This document shows positions 43,371-54,400 of a DNA stretch of 64,000 nucleotides, one piece after another (the first letter of the stretch is position 1; each line of letters begins with the position of its first letter). Location: assembly GCA_009829735.1 (NCBI GenBank), contig CM020619.1:2176590-2240589 (forward strand), written 5' to 3'. The position numbers were made by a program, and so were the translations under genes. The notes beneath the pieces were generated by a model, which saw nothing but the letters and a program-made list of their open reading frames with translations, was not told the origin of the DNA and ran no database searches. This DNA is from Pyropia yezoensis (Eukaryota; Rhodophyta; Bangiophyceae; Bangiales; Bangiaceae).

Positions 43371-45145
43371 GACATAGTCCAATAACTACTGTAAAGGAAA
43401 GAGTCAACCGTTTCTCAAAGAATGGCTGCTCCAACCACCCACTCCACCTGCGTGAAGTGCCACCCTCCCCACCACCTCCACTCTCACACAGCTCAAAAGC
43501 TCCCTACCCGCGCGCGGCGCACCCCCCGAATGCTCACTGACCATCACACCAATGGTTGGGGAGGTCAAACAGGGGTGGGCCCGGCGCCGAGGGCGTCTCT
43601 TCGCGGACCGGGGGGGTACGATCCCCCCGCCACTCCACCTCTGGCGGTGGTAGGGTCCTCGGCGTCTTCCGCGCTTGCCGGGCATCCAGCCACGCCCGAG
43701 GACGCTTGCGAAAGGAGGGGGAAAATCGTTTTAGAGGGGGGCGCGGGGGGAGGGGCAGACGCACAACGGGGGGTGACGCTGAGGCCCCGTCTTGACGGCG
43801 GCCAGAAATGTGCACGTGTCTGCCGAGACACAGGGTTAACTCCATGTTTTCGTGTCCAAGCACCGGCCGGTGCGCGGGGCAGTCTTGACGGCCAGGCACA
43901 AAGCACACGCACGTGTTCGTGCCTGAGGGGCGCCTGGGAAATTTACCACCCATTGTAGGCTACATCCAATGCAATGGCAGGCCGTCCGTTGGCTGGATAT
44001 ATTTGGTGACATCTTCGCTGGAAGCTGTCAGCCACTCATCTGCTCTCTTGGTCGGAGGTCGGGGGCTCAAGTCGCCGGAAAAACACAGTGCTTTTCCGAC
44101 CACTCTCCAGGCGTGTCTGAGTGTGTCTGCAACTATGTTCAATTCGTTTGTGTCCGAGTAATTCTGTTGTGCCCCACAACGTTCTTCCGGGATGTGCTTC
44201 CGGCACGCTTGTGGTTCCGACCAATGGGAGGGCTCCTAGCCTGTGCTTTGTGTCTGAGACACATTCGGGCGCTGCCGTCAAGACACCCCCAGTTAAGGGC
44301 GGACATCAGGGTTCAGAGCGAATATTGCATTACATCCAACACGTGCCACGTTCGGGCAACTTCACTGTTGATACGGCTTCCTGGTTGGACGAGAGAAATG
44401 ATGTACGACTATCAGCGACAAGGAAAAAAGGAGTACGAACACAAAAAAAGCAACAAGAGAAGAATAAGGTACAACAGTATCCTTCTTATAGCATCAAAAA
44501 ATGCCTCACAAAGTGGGCTTTTTTTTGCATACAAAAAAAGCCGTTACCTCAGAGTGCTTCGGCAATTACCCCGAGCGCGTATGCAACTTTCAAGAGCTGT
44601 TGCACTTGCATATAATTTTTACAGTTCTATCGGAAATCAGTCTGATCCGCAGCGCAAATCGAAGGGCCCCACCCGCCCCTGCATGAGCCCACGGTCAGAT
44701 CCGGACATCAGAGCGTCGCATGCGGCGCCTTCTCGTCTCAGGTCCGATCGGGCATCGTAACGTCCGTTGAGCATCGTGGCATCCTACCTTGCGCACGTCG
44801 GGTCCGCTGCAATGGCCCCTCACGATGTCCCCATCCCCCCTGGTGCGTGCTGTTCACTTCTGCACCCCTCGGTCTCGACCGATATGCCCCCCACCATCAC
44901 CCCCACACCGGGCATCCTCGGCCCCCTTTGGGGACCGCAGGTGGCGCTGGAGCAGGCGGCGTGCGCTCCAAGTGACCGTATGTTGGTCTGTCGCGCATGC
45001 CGGTCCCTGGCTACACGGCTGGCACAAGCCTCGCAGCACGGTGGCCCGGGAGGGCCTCCTCCCCGCGGTTGTGGGTCGGCACCTGTTGACGGGGTGCGCA
45101 CGCGTGCAGCTGTGCCAGCTTGTGCCGCGTGTGAGGCCTCGGCTA
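43371..45145. other. Gene-poor flank of the retrotransposon
   Basis: Mixed composition with no supported gene. The part 44290-44640 is AT-rich with A runs. Recurrent CATCCAATG and CCAATGG strings appear around 43960-43990 and 44219-44226. The last bases GGCTA (45141-45145) directly abut the outer LTR and may be its target duplication; the other copy is outside the window. Confidence 0.4.
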
Positions 45146-45716
45146 TGTAGCATCCCTGGCCCCGACTTGGCGCCGACCCGGGACTGCAACCAGAGGGCAC
45201 CAGGTGCCAGAACACGCCCGCCGTATGGTGATGGTTGGCGGCCGTGGCCCGTGCCCGGCACTGGGATGCGGTGGACTACGCTATCCACACGTGAGAGAGG
45301 GATTTCCGATGGGTTTTTGCATACTTGTGAGAGACTTGATTTGAGAGAATTTGAGTGTGAGATTAGTGAGTGGGATTAGAATTAGTAGTGATAGTGGCCC
45401 CCGACCTGACGAGGTTAGACTCGGGTCGGGGCCACTCGGGGTTATGGGGGGGCTACCTGGCCAACGTGCCGAGGCTCCCCCAGATGCACGTTAAGAGGGA
45501 CAGCGAGGCGCCCTTGGCCCGCGCCCTCAGGAAAAAGACAACTGCGCGTTTGCTTTCCTCTTCCCCGTGTGCACTACCGTGCGTATCTGTTTGCTCTGCA
45601 AGCAGGCACGTGAGGCAACATGCATACCATTCTCGTAGTTCCCGTTCCTGTGTTACCTGTCCCTTTCCCCCGAGGGATATTGACACGTGTCTGAGAGGAT
45701 CGAGTTTTATACCACA
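45146..45716 (+). repeat. 5' LTR of outer element (571 bp)
   Basis: Begins TGTAGCATCC and ends ATACCACA (TGT...ACA). The start is defined by identity with the 3' LTR beginning at 63975; the end by the TG/CA rule and the primer site following at 45721. Confidence 0.85.
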
Positions 45717-45720
45717 TATT

Positions 45721-45738
45721 TGGTGGAGCAGCAGGGGA
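45721..45738 (+). other. Primer binding site of outer element
   Basis: TGGTGGAGCAGCAGGGGA four bases after the LTR, beginning TGG as a tRNA 3' CCA complement should. The same 16 bases (TGGTGGAGCAGCAGGG) occupy the same place in the inner element. I cannot name the tRNA. Confidence 0.75.
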
Positions 45739-45926
45739 CTGTGAGTGTTTGAGAAGAGACATTTGGGAGCAGCGGTTGGGTTGTTCCTGTTCTGTCTTTT
45801 TCTGTGGTTTGGGAATTATTTGCACCCGTTCACGGGAATCCCATTCCTGGCTCTCCAACCCCTCTCTTGTGGTCTTACGATCTTTGGAGACGCAGGCAAC
45901 TGGACTGTGGCTGTCAAGAGACCAAC

Positions 45927-47687
45927 ATGGCTACCCTCCCTGGCACGACGGTGCCCGAAGGGGTAGACCCCGCGTCCCTTGACGCATCCCTGGTCACCGC
46001 GGGGGACGGTGCTCAACCCGGCGTTCTCCCTACGGGTGAAGCAGACCTGGGTGTGACATCCGGTAGCGGACTGGAGTCTATAGGGGGCCAAGTACCTCCT
46101 GCTCCCGTTCCTCCGGCTGTTCCTCCTGTGGGAGCCACCCCGGGGTCAACGGCGTTTGAGTCCGCTCGCAGCAGACGTCTCCCTCCTGTCGGTTCTACTC
46201 CTCAACCTCCAGGGATAGCCCCTGGTGTGTTTACTCCTGGACCCACACACGGCAGCTGGGTGTATACACCTCTTCCTGTGGGCACTAGCAGTGCCAGAGG
46301 CACCGCTGTAACTGGTTCTACGAGTCTCTCTGAGACCTCGACTCCTGGGACCGGCCAAGCTTCTCCTCCCCTTGCATCCTATGGGGCGGGGAGCTCCAAG
46401 ACCGGTAACCGGAGCAGCCGGAGGCGTCGGCGTCGTCGCCGTCGCTCTAGCATCAGCGAGACCAGTTCCTCCAGCTCTGAGGAGGGATATGACTGGGACG
46501 CATCTCCTGGTCCCACCCGGCGCAGGCCAGTCGAGTTTGACTTCCCTGCCCACCAAGTGGGAGATGCCACCCTGAACAAGGTCACGTATTGGGGTAACTA
46601 CCGGCTGGAGAACCAAGACCAGGGTTACACCCGGAAGATGGCCAAGAACATGGCATCCCTGAACCGGCGAATGCAGCCGAGCTTCGGGGGACATCCTAAG
46701 TTCTCCGGGAAGAGACCGGCGCTTATCTTTGCCTTCCTGCGCCGGTTCGTCAAGGCATGCAACGACAACGATGTGTCCGAGGGCAAGGCTCTCTACCTCC
46801 TGGTTATCTTCATGACCGGAGAAGCGGAACAACGGTTTGCACAGGTTCTATCAGACTCTGCCGGACACATTGTCGGGCGTACCGTTGGGAGCTATCCGGA
46901 GGCGGTCAACTGGCTCCTGTCCAACTACGCTGACGCGGATTCCCTGCGCAAAGCAGTCGGCAGGTTGAACCGGGCAACCATGGAGCGACAAGAGACTCCA
47001 GAGGCCCTCGCCCGTCGTGTCCGGGAGATGAGCGAGGCTTGTGGCAACGTCTACCCTGAGGACAGGCTTAAGATGATCTTCTCGGAAGGGCTTCCTGAAT
47101 ATCTTCAAGTGGACGCGGAGAACTACAACCAGGAACATCAAGAACATACCTTCCAGCAGTTGATGGCCTACACCCAGGGCAAGTACCGGCAAGCCAAGGC
47201 CCTCCAAGCTCCCATGGTATCAACTCCCAAGCCGTTGTCGCGAGTTCGTCCCGGACCCGACAAGTATAAGGGAGGTGATAGCCCTGTACCGGTACTCGCA
47301 GTTGGTGAGGCCTCACCCGTGGGGTCAGGGGACAAGTGGGGCGGCTTCGTTTCTAAGGAGCAACCTTCCCTGGTCGCCCCCAAGCAGGTCAAGAACCAGC
47401 GGTTCCGGTCTTGTTGGTTGTGCCAGAAGGAGGATCACATGTCCTACCAGTGCCCGACCATTCCCAAGGACCTCCAGGAGAAACTCAAGCGTCAAGGACT
47501 GGTGTTTGCAAAGGCGGTCAACTGGGCTGACCGGCGAGCACCCTCCAAGATGGACAAGGCACAGGTTCACGCAATCCGGGTGGCAACCTTGCAGAGCATC
47601 ACGGAGGCTCTGGCAAGGGAAGCTCCTACGGACTTTGACCTGGAGACCGAAACCCCTAAGGACTCCTCGGACCCGGGAAACGAGTAG
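45927..47687 (+). CDS. gag: Gag of outer element
   Basis: Start ATG at 45927 (MATLPGTTVPEG), 586 residues to TAG at 47685. An S/T/P-rich N-terminus leads to a basic run (RRRRRRRRRR) and an acidic Ser patch (SISETSSSSSEEGYDWD). The capsid-like helical part includes ALIFAFLRRFVKACNDNDVS and ETPEALARRVREMSEACG. One zinc knuckle follows: CWLCQKEDHMSYQC (CX2CX4HX4C). Capsid blocks align with the inner element's gag (LRRFTKACDDNAISEG). Gag assembles the cytoplasmic particle and binds the RNA. The ORF is intact and ends seven codons or fewer after the frameshift heptamer. Confidence 0.9.
   Translation: MATLPGTTVPEGVDPASLDASLVTAGDGAQPGVLPTGEADLGVTSGSGLESIGGQVPPAPVPPAVPPVGATPGSTAFESARSRRLPPVGSTPQPPGIAPGVFTPGPTHGSWVYTPLPVGTSSARGTAVTGSTSLSETSTPGTGQASPPLASYGAGSSKTGNRSSRRRRRRRRRSSISETSSSSSEEGYDWDASPGPTRRRPVEFDFPAHQVGDATLNKVTYWGNYRLENQDQGYTRKMAKNMASLNRRMQPSFGGHPKFSGKRPALIFAFLRRFVKACNDNDVSEGKALYLLVIFMTGEAEQRFAQVLSDSAGHIVGRTVGSYPEAVNWLLSNYADADSLRKAVGRLNRATMERQETPEALARRVREMSEACGNVYPEDRLKMIFSEGLPEYLQVDAENYNQEHQEHTFQQLMAYTQGKYRQAKALQAPMVSTPKPLSRVRPGPDKYKGGDSPVPVLAVGEASPVGSGDKWGGFVSKEQPSLVAPKQVKNQRFRSCWLCQKEDHMSYQCPTIPKDLQEKLKRQGLVFAKAVNWADRRAPSKMDKAQVHAIRVATLQSITEALAREAPTDFDLETETPKDSSDPGNE
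47675..47681 (+). promoter_or_regulatory. Programmed -1 frameshift site GGGAAAC
   Basis: In the gag frame the bases read G GGA AAC, the X XXY YYZ pattern of -1 slippery sites; gag stops two codons later. The pol frame, one base back, is open from 47660 and runs on into protease, so a -1 slip here fuses gag to pol. GGGAAAC is a known retroviral slippery heptamer. The downstream structure was not folded. Confidence 0.8.
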
Positions 47688-48194
47688 GGCAGGCGCTCTC
47701 CCCAAGTGTCTTCCCGAATCTCCGACGGCAGGGTACTTCTACTCGTTCTCCCCTTGCGTGCCGGGAGAAAGGACGGCAGTTACCTGCTCAACTGGTAGCC
47801 GCCTGGACACCCTGTTTGTTCAAGGGGACCTTGCTTGTCCTGCGGAAGGAAAACCTCAAGATTAATGCTCGTATGCGTGTGAGGGATAGCCTCCCCCAAG
47901 CTGTTACACCGGTGGTTGACACGAAAGCCGGACGAAGCGTCATCACTGAGAACCTGTTACCTCCGGGCTGGCGCCGACATGCCTGGAGAGCGCCTACCCG
48001 GACCCATATCGTCGACGCTTCGGGTCAAACCCTACGACCGCTTGGTCGTCTTCCCGTCGCCATCTATGTCAACACAGAACCAATGCTTTTTCCCTTTCTA
48101 GTAGTCAAGACTCTATCAGTCCCCCTCATCCTAGGCTGGGACTTCCAGAAGCAGCATGTCAAGAGTATCCTGCCCGGAGAAGGAAAGGTGCAGT

Positions 48195-48199
48195 TCAAC
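48195..48199. repeat. Target-site duplication TCAAC (left copy)
   Basis: Five bases directly before the inner element, repeated directly after it at 57945-57949. Confidence 0.95.
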
Positions 48200-48668
48200 T
48201 GTGGCAAAAACCACTTACACACACGGCACCCAAGTTGGGGCGGTGTGCGAGGGCTGCCTCCCGTGTCGGGGGAGCCGGAAGAAGTGCAAGTCGCACACAC
48301 TCTGTCCCTGTTGTGGGGCAAACCCCCCACGGACAAACAAGAGGATGGTGTGTGGTCCAACAGTTTCTTGGTCGGGACGGGGACGCAGGGCCAAGCCCCG
48401 CTGTCCCTCCCCTTATCCCCCCAGGGTCCCCTCAGAATCTGGCCACTCAGAATCTCCCACCCCAGCACCTGCCCACCGGGCCACACGAAAATTCAAGACG
48501 ATAAATGCAGAAAACCCTCAAATCCAAGTTGGATTTACTACTAAGCTAACTATCCCAAACTTAGGGAATATGGACCCAAATGCAGGGGGAGGAACGGATC
48601 AGGCTAGTGGCCTGCCGCCCCTTGCATGGCACGTGTTGCCCCCCTACCTGGGGGTCAATACTGCCACA
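48200..48668 (-). repeat. 3' LTR of inner element (469 bp)
   Basis: 466 of 469 bases match the LTR at 57476-57944. Bounded by TCAAC outside and by a purine tract (minus strand) inside. Confidence 0.97.
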
Positions 48669-48681
48669 CTCCCCTCTCCTC
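48669..48681 (-). other. Polypurine tract of inner element
   Basis: On the minus strand GAGGAGAGGGGAG ends exactly at the 3' LTR, the plus-strand DNA primer position for reverse transcription. Confidence 0.85.
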
Positions 48682-49006
48682 AGTTCCGACCGACCCGGTC
48701 GGCCCTGTGAGGGGGTGCGTAAACGCACGTCTCGGCGTTGGGGGCGCGACTTGCTGTCCCCCCTTGAGTACGTAACGCGGATGTGGAGGCGGTCACGTTG
48801 ACCGCCCCTCTCCTCAAGCTTGCCCACTCGGCAGCTTGCTCTCCCCGGTTCACACTTCACCTTCAACACCACATCCCCTTCACCTTCCACTGGGCCGCCC
48901 CACGCTGGGGAGGCCACCCGTCTACCCACGATCTGAGTCCCCCTCTACTCGAGGCGGGTCTCGTGCCGCTGTAGGCAGGGCGTCTCTCCCCAACTTGGGG
49001 AGAGCC

Positions 49007-50815
49007 ATGGCGACCCCGGGAGTGGAGACGGACTCTCTCGACGAGCGTATGGAGGACACCTCCTACGGTGCAGCGCCCGCCGGGACTTCCGGCGGGGGCT
49101 CCGCGGTTACTCCGGGGGATGGGACTCCCGCGTCACAAGGCTTTGGGTTGACGGCGGGATCTCCCCCGGAGGCGGGACAAGTTATCCCGCGTGAGGCCTT
49201 GGGGCGGTGGTTTTACCCCGCTTGGCCTCTGTATGAGGAGGGGTTGACTGTTCTTCGCTGTGGCCGACTTGGCACAGCGATGGGTCGGGTGTGGGACCGC
49301 CTACGGGAGAAGTTTCCCCGTAGGGTCGGGTTCCCGGCCGGCTTCAGGACGGACCAGTTTGCCTTCCTGGACGATGAGGAGGTCGAGGACGTACAGCGGG
49401 CCAAGGCCATGATGGACCGCGGGGGAACTATCCCGGGTCCCGGCGACTTGCCAACCTTTACTTGGGACGCGGTGGCAACTCGCCCCCCGTACCTTCACGA
49501 GGCCGATCCGCACACTCATCACTTTGATGTGCGGATGGAGAAGGACTTCCGGCGAGGTCCCTACTTGGTGACCTCGGCTCAACTTGAGTTTCCTCAGCAG
49601 TCTGCTGCCAGTAAGGAGCAGTACTACCCGAAGAAGCCCGAGTGGTGGCCTCAAGTTGAGGTCCCCTACGGGTTCCCGGCGTTGCTGCCACGGTTGCTTG
49701 ACCACTTCGGCTCCGTCATGTTGACGGCTAGCCCAGATCATCTGGTGTGGGCCATGTTGGCCACCCAGTGGCTCCTCGAGGTCATGTCGACCTGGGTGTC
49801 TTGTGTTCAGCGGCGGGGGATGCTCTGGCATCTCCCCCTCCGGCTTATCCAAGGTTTGGAACAGCTCACCCCTCAGCTAGTTGCTGAGGGGTGCTCATCA
49901 GGACAACTCACTCTACTTGAGCAGATGCTCCGCCTCCACAAGTTTATCGAGTGGGAGAGCATCGAGCACAAGTTGCGCCGCCCCACTCGTGGGCCCAAGG
50001 ACGATGGCGCACTTCGCCAGTTCGTATGGGTCGCTCGTGAACTTCACGACGGCCGTGCGGTCCTACGAGAGGGGTTGGGCATCGGGGACTACCCGTATGC
50101 CCCGGGGGTGGATCGCCACACTGCGCCACCCCCGGACAAGGCCATAGTTATGGCCGTGCCCGCACATGATGACCATATGACTCAACCCACTGCGGGGGCC
50201 CCAAGTCGGGGTCGCAGTTACACCCGGCCACCGCCACCTCGGCGTGCCCCTCCAATTCCTCCTGTCCCCTACCAGCCGCACGGGGACATCCCGATTAGCA
50301 TGGCCGTTGAGTCGTCCACCCCGGTGTCCCCCAACTTGGGGGCCACCCTCCTGACGGTATACCCCAAGTTGGTGTTACCGGCCACGCCTCTGACCTCAGA
50401 GATGATGATCACCACGTTGGTGCGCACCATATCCTGGTTGGCCGCATCGACCGCAACTCTTCAAACTTCCGAGACTCCTCAATTTGAGGAGCGCGTTCGT
50501 ACGGCAGTGGCGACCGCGAGTTGCGAGTCGGTGGCGGAGTTTGTGACGGCCGAGTTGGCTCGCATTGGGGCTAGTATGCCTCAGCCAACCCCACTTGGGC
50601 GTGGCAAACGTCGCGCGAGCCGGGCATACTCGCCTCCTCGCCGTCGTCGCCGACGCTCCCGGCGCTCTCCCTCCGTGTCGGAAGACGAGTTGTCTTACTC
50701 CGTCTCGGAGTCTTCTACTCCGTCCGAGTGGGAGTCGGTCCGCCGTCTGCGTCGCCAACTTGCGCGCAAGACTAAGTGTAGCAATATGGTCGGCCGTATT
50801 GTGACCCTAATATAA
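49007..50815 (+). CDS. Antisense accessory ORF of inner element
   Basis: Opposite in strand to gag-pol of its element. The ATG at 49007 lies in GCCATGG context, 338 bases inside the 3' LTR, and gives 602 residues. The central part (residues about 60-380) is well composed: FYPAWPLYEEGL, FAFLDDEEVEDVQRAKAMMD, EQYYPKKPEWWPQVEVPYGF, LLEVMSTWVSC and MLRLHKFIEWESIEHKLRR. The C-terminal 70 residues are Arg/Ser-rich with an acidic Ser patch (RRRRRRSRRSPSVSEDELSY), a layout also seen in the outer Gag. No signal peptide, clear membrane span or enzymatic motif is visible. The outer element has a related protein in the same place and orientation (shared YYPK...[VI]P.GF and LxEV blocks). Antisense ORFs past pol are known in plant Tat-type elements, but I cannot link this protein to them. 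Function unknown; intact. Confidence 0.8.
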   Translation: MATPGVETDSLDERMEDTSYGAAPAGTSGGGSAVTPGDGTPASQGFGLTAGSPPEAGQVIPREALGRWFYPAWPLYEEGLTVLRCGRLGTAMGRVWDRLREKFPRRVGFPAGFRTDQFAFLDDEEVEDVQRAKAMMDRGGTIPGPGDLPTFTWDAVATRPPYLHEADPHTHHFDVRMEKDFRRGPYLVTSAQLEFPQQSAASKEQYYPKKPEWWPQVEVPYGFPALLPRLLDHFGSVMLTASPDHLVWAMLATQWLLEVMSTWVSCVQRRGMLWHLPLRLIQGLEQLTPQLVAEGCSSGQLTLLEQMLRLHKFIEWESIEHKLRRPTRGPKDDGALRQFVWVARELHDGRAVLREGLGIGDYPYAPGVDRHTAPPPDKAIVMAVPAHDDHMTQPTAGAPSRGRSYTRPPPPRRAPPIPPVPYQPHGDIPISMAVESSTPVSPNLGATLLTVYPKLVLPATPLTSEMMITTLVRTISWLAASTATLQTSETPQFEERVRTAVATASCESVAEFVTAELARIGASMPQPTPLGRGKRRASRAYSPPRRRRRRSRRSPSVSEDELSYSVSESSTPSEWESVRRLRRQLARKTKCSNMVGRIVTLI

Positions 50816-51413
50816 GGGGGGCTACTTCTAATCCTTGGCTTCAATTTGAGAGTCCGTACTGGTCACGGTATCTACAAGTTACGTATGACCAGAGGGACTT
50901 GCATCTTGGGGTGGAGGGTAGTTAGCAGGGTCTCCGAGGGTTTATAACGAGGGGGCCGGCGGCGAATCCACCGCCGGCCAAGGCAGAACAACAAACCCCT
51001 CCCATTTGGGCTCCCATCTTGGTCCCGTGGCTTGCGCTCCAAGGACAGCAACCTTGGCCTCCCGGTGACGTCGGTGTCGATCCCCCTTGGTGAGTGTTCC
51101 CTAAGAGTGGACGTGCGACGGATACCTATTGTGCTACACTAAGCAGAAGGGCAGCCGCGGTCGTCGCCACTCGCGCGACCGTGAGGGGCGCGACGGTTCC
51201 GACTTGGAGCCGCCGGCCCCGCCGATGGGTGGGGAGCGTTACCGCCGTGGGTCTCGCCGCTCGCCTCTACGTGAGGGCGAGGGCCGTGGGGCTTGAGAGT
51301 CTAGCATGCATGCCTAGTTGGCAGCTGCCTCTGTTGTGAGAGTGTGAGGGTTAGGGCTGTAGTTAAAAGCCACTCTGCGTACCACTTCGACTTGAAGCAC
51401 TCTCCTGGCACTG
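50816..51413. other. Spacer between converging antisense ORF and pol, with hairpin
   Basis: About 600 non-coding bases. A perfect 9-bp stem GGCCGGCGG (50954-50962) and CCGCCGGCC (50971-50979) with an 8-base loop sits where transcripts from both directions would end. It may help termination or 3' end formation; unproven. Confidence 0.55.
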
Positions 51414-54400
51414 CTACTCGGCCTTCCCTCTAGTTGAGGGAGGGCTGTTAGAGTCTATCTCATTCCGGGCACAGTATGCCCGGACCTTCTCAGCGGGAAG
51501 GTCCTCCACATACTCCCACGTATCATCCTTGGCTTTGTAGCCGAACCAACGCACCCTCAACATGAGGCGGTCAGGGTCCTCATCCCAGCCGTGGTCGATG
51601 AACTTATCGAACACGTACTCCTGCGGGCCCGGTTTGGCCGCAGGCAGCGAGGGGAGGCGCCACGCTTCCAGCGCCCGCGCCCAAGCTGGGTCGCTTGCAG
51701 GCGGTGGTGCAACTTTGACCACGTCCTGCCCGTTCACTGTGCGGACCCCATCGTCACTTTCGATGGTGAAGCGCCGCCCATCAGTACAAAGGACCTGGTA
51801 CGGCCCCTTCGTCTGTAATACCAACTTACCCCCAGTTGGGGTGTGTGAGTAAACCAGTACCCAGTCACCCTGCTCGGGGACATGCTTAACATTGCGCACC
51901 TTTTTGTCAAAGGTACGCTTGTAGCGCTTTTGTGCTTTGTCCATCTCAGCCCTGACTTTAGGGATGAGTTTTTCAAGCCTAGCAGCGAACTCCGCCTTAC
52001 TCTCAGTAGGAGTAGGCGTCCTGCCACCATCCTCCCTAGTTGGGAGCGGCCGCCGCACGGCAATAGACCGCACGCGACGGGGAGTCACAAAAGCGAGGGG
52101 TACTTCCCCGGTAGATGAGTGAACCTGCGAATTGTAGGCAGTGGTAAGAATAGAAATGTATTGGTCCCACGTTTTCACGTGCTCACTCACATAGTTGCGC
52201 AGCTGCCTAACAATAGTTTTGTTGAAGCGCTCCACCTGCCCATTAGTTTGTGGGTGGTAGGGGGTGGCATAGTTTGCCTTAACCCCCAACATATCCAGCA
52301 CTCCCTGAAACAGTACAGACGCAAATTGCGGTCCATTGTCCGATAGTGTACTATCCGGGATGCCATACGCGGCAACCCAGTGATCTAGGAAGGCTGTCAC
52401 GACCGACATGGCCGTAATCTCTGCCAGTGGGATCGCTCGCGTAAGTTTCGTGAAGCGGTCGCAGATGACCAGGAGGTACTGGTTGCCCTCCTCGGTCACT
52501 GGCAGTGGCCCAAGGATGTCCATCGCCAACGCGGCAAAGGGCTCCTTGGCCGGGAACAATAGCATAGCCGTAGTAGGCCGCCGTTGCATCAGACGGATCT
52601 GTGCACAACTTGTGCAGGCAGCCACCCAACTGTAGATGTCCACCACCATGGACGGCTAGTAGTACCTGGTCCTCAGGGTCTGGTACAGTTTACTAGACCC
52701 CAGGTGTCCACCCGTGGGAGCGTTATGCTCCCTCTCAAGGATACTGTCCTTGAGGGAGGCGGCGACGACAAGTTGTTCGGTCCCCTGGAATACCCCCCTC
52801 CTCATGAGGAGGCCATCGTCTCCCAGAAAGAACCGCGTCTCCGCCACTGTATCCAGTGTATCCCTCTGCGACTTGCAGAAGGGATCCTCGGCCTGGGCCT
52901 TCACCACCTCGTCCAGGGACAGGGGCAAGTACTTCTTGTTCCCTGGCGCCTCGGGGTTCAACGCCTGACCTGAGCGCGTGACTACCCCCACGATGGGGAT
53001 GTCCTCATCGACTGGTTTAATGTCCAGCCCCTCGGTAGGTACCCGAGAGAGGCCGTCGGCAAGGGCATGTTGCCTGCCAGGTCGGTACTCAATATTAAAG
53101 TTGAAGGGTGCCAGTCGCACCCTCCACCGGTTGAGACGAGTGTTCGTACAATCCGTCTTAAAGATGAACTGCAACGCGCGGTGGTCACAGCGGATGAGGA
53201 ACTTCTCACCCTCCAGGTAGTGACGAAGTGACGTCACCGCCCACACCACTGCGAGTCCTTCCAACTCGGTGACTCCGTAGTTCTTCTCGGCCGAGTTCAG
53301 CCCCTTGATGAAGTATCCCACCGGCAAGTACTCCTTGTCCGGCTGCTGCTGAAGCAACACACAACCAAGTTGGTCGTAGCTAGCGTCCACATCCAGGATG
53401 TAGTGGCCTCCCAACCTGGAAATAGCCAGGATAGGGGGCTTCAGCAGAAGGTCCCGAAGAGTCTCAAAGGATTCCTGCTCCAACCGACTTGGGGGAGGCA
53501 GGCTCTTCGGTAGCGTTGAGCTCACTAACTCATTCAACGGCTTCGCCACCTTGGCGAAGCCCTTGGTGAAGCGTCGGTACACGTTACACATCCCGATGAA
53601 GCTCTTCATCTGGGTCTGGGTCCGGGGGTACTGAGCCTTACGGATGGCCCTAAAGTTCTTCTCGTGGACACTGAGACGCCCCGGACGGACAACATGTCCC
53701 AAGTACTCCACCTCTTGAGTGAAGAGGTGACACTTACTCGCCTTCAGTGACACACCGGCGTCAGCAAGTAGCTTGAACACCTGGCCAAGATGGTCAATGT
53801 GTTCCTCCGGACTTCGGGAGAACACAATGATATCGTCTAGGTACACGAGACAGATCTGCCACCGTACTCCGGCCAGAATCATGTCCATAGCGCGCTGGAA
53901 AGTTGCCGGCGCGTTACACAGGCCAAACGGTAGACGCTTGAACTGGTAGGTACCACAGTGACAGGTAAAGGTAGTTTTATGCCTGTCCTCCGGGGCAATG
54001 GGAATTTGCCAGTACCCCGCGTTACAGTCCAGGGTAGAGAACACGCTCGCCTCGCCCAGAGAGTCCAGACAGTCGTCCATCCTAGGTAGGGGATAACTGT
54101 CCTTCACCGTGCTCTCGTTGAGCTTACGGTAGTCGATACAGAACCGGGGGGTCCCATCAACTTTGGGGACGATAACCACCGGACTCGCCCACTCGGCGTT
54201 ACTGGCCTCGATCGCATCGAGGGCCTCCATGCGAGCAACTTGCTCCTTAACGAGGGCCCTTGAACGGGGTCCTCCCCTATACGGTTGTTGGCGTATAGGG
54301 GGTGCACCGGGCTTCAACTCGATCCGGTGTTGGGTGGCTCTCATAAGTCCCAATTGGCCATCCCACAACTTGTGATATTGGTCCAAGAGGCGTTCAACTT

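Larger units (their letters stand above)
47675..48199 (+). pseudogene. pol: Pol of outer element, 5' part (protease), cut by insertion
   Basis: Translated in the -1 frame after the slip. An aspartic protease is recognisable: VVDTKAGRSVITENLLPPGW, then LPVAIYVN and LILGWDFQKQHV. The catalytic triad is normally D-[TS]-G; here the third residue is Lys (DTK), which may impair activity. No start codon is needed because of the fusion. The frame runs to base 48199, where the inner element is inserted, and resumes at 57950. Confidence 0.85.

Noticed and set aside
49007-50815. Antisense ORF as a retroviral envelope-type protein
   Set aside because: No signal peptide, no clear membrane span and no glycoprotein-like Cys pattern; hydrophobic stretches look like packed helices.
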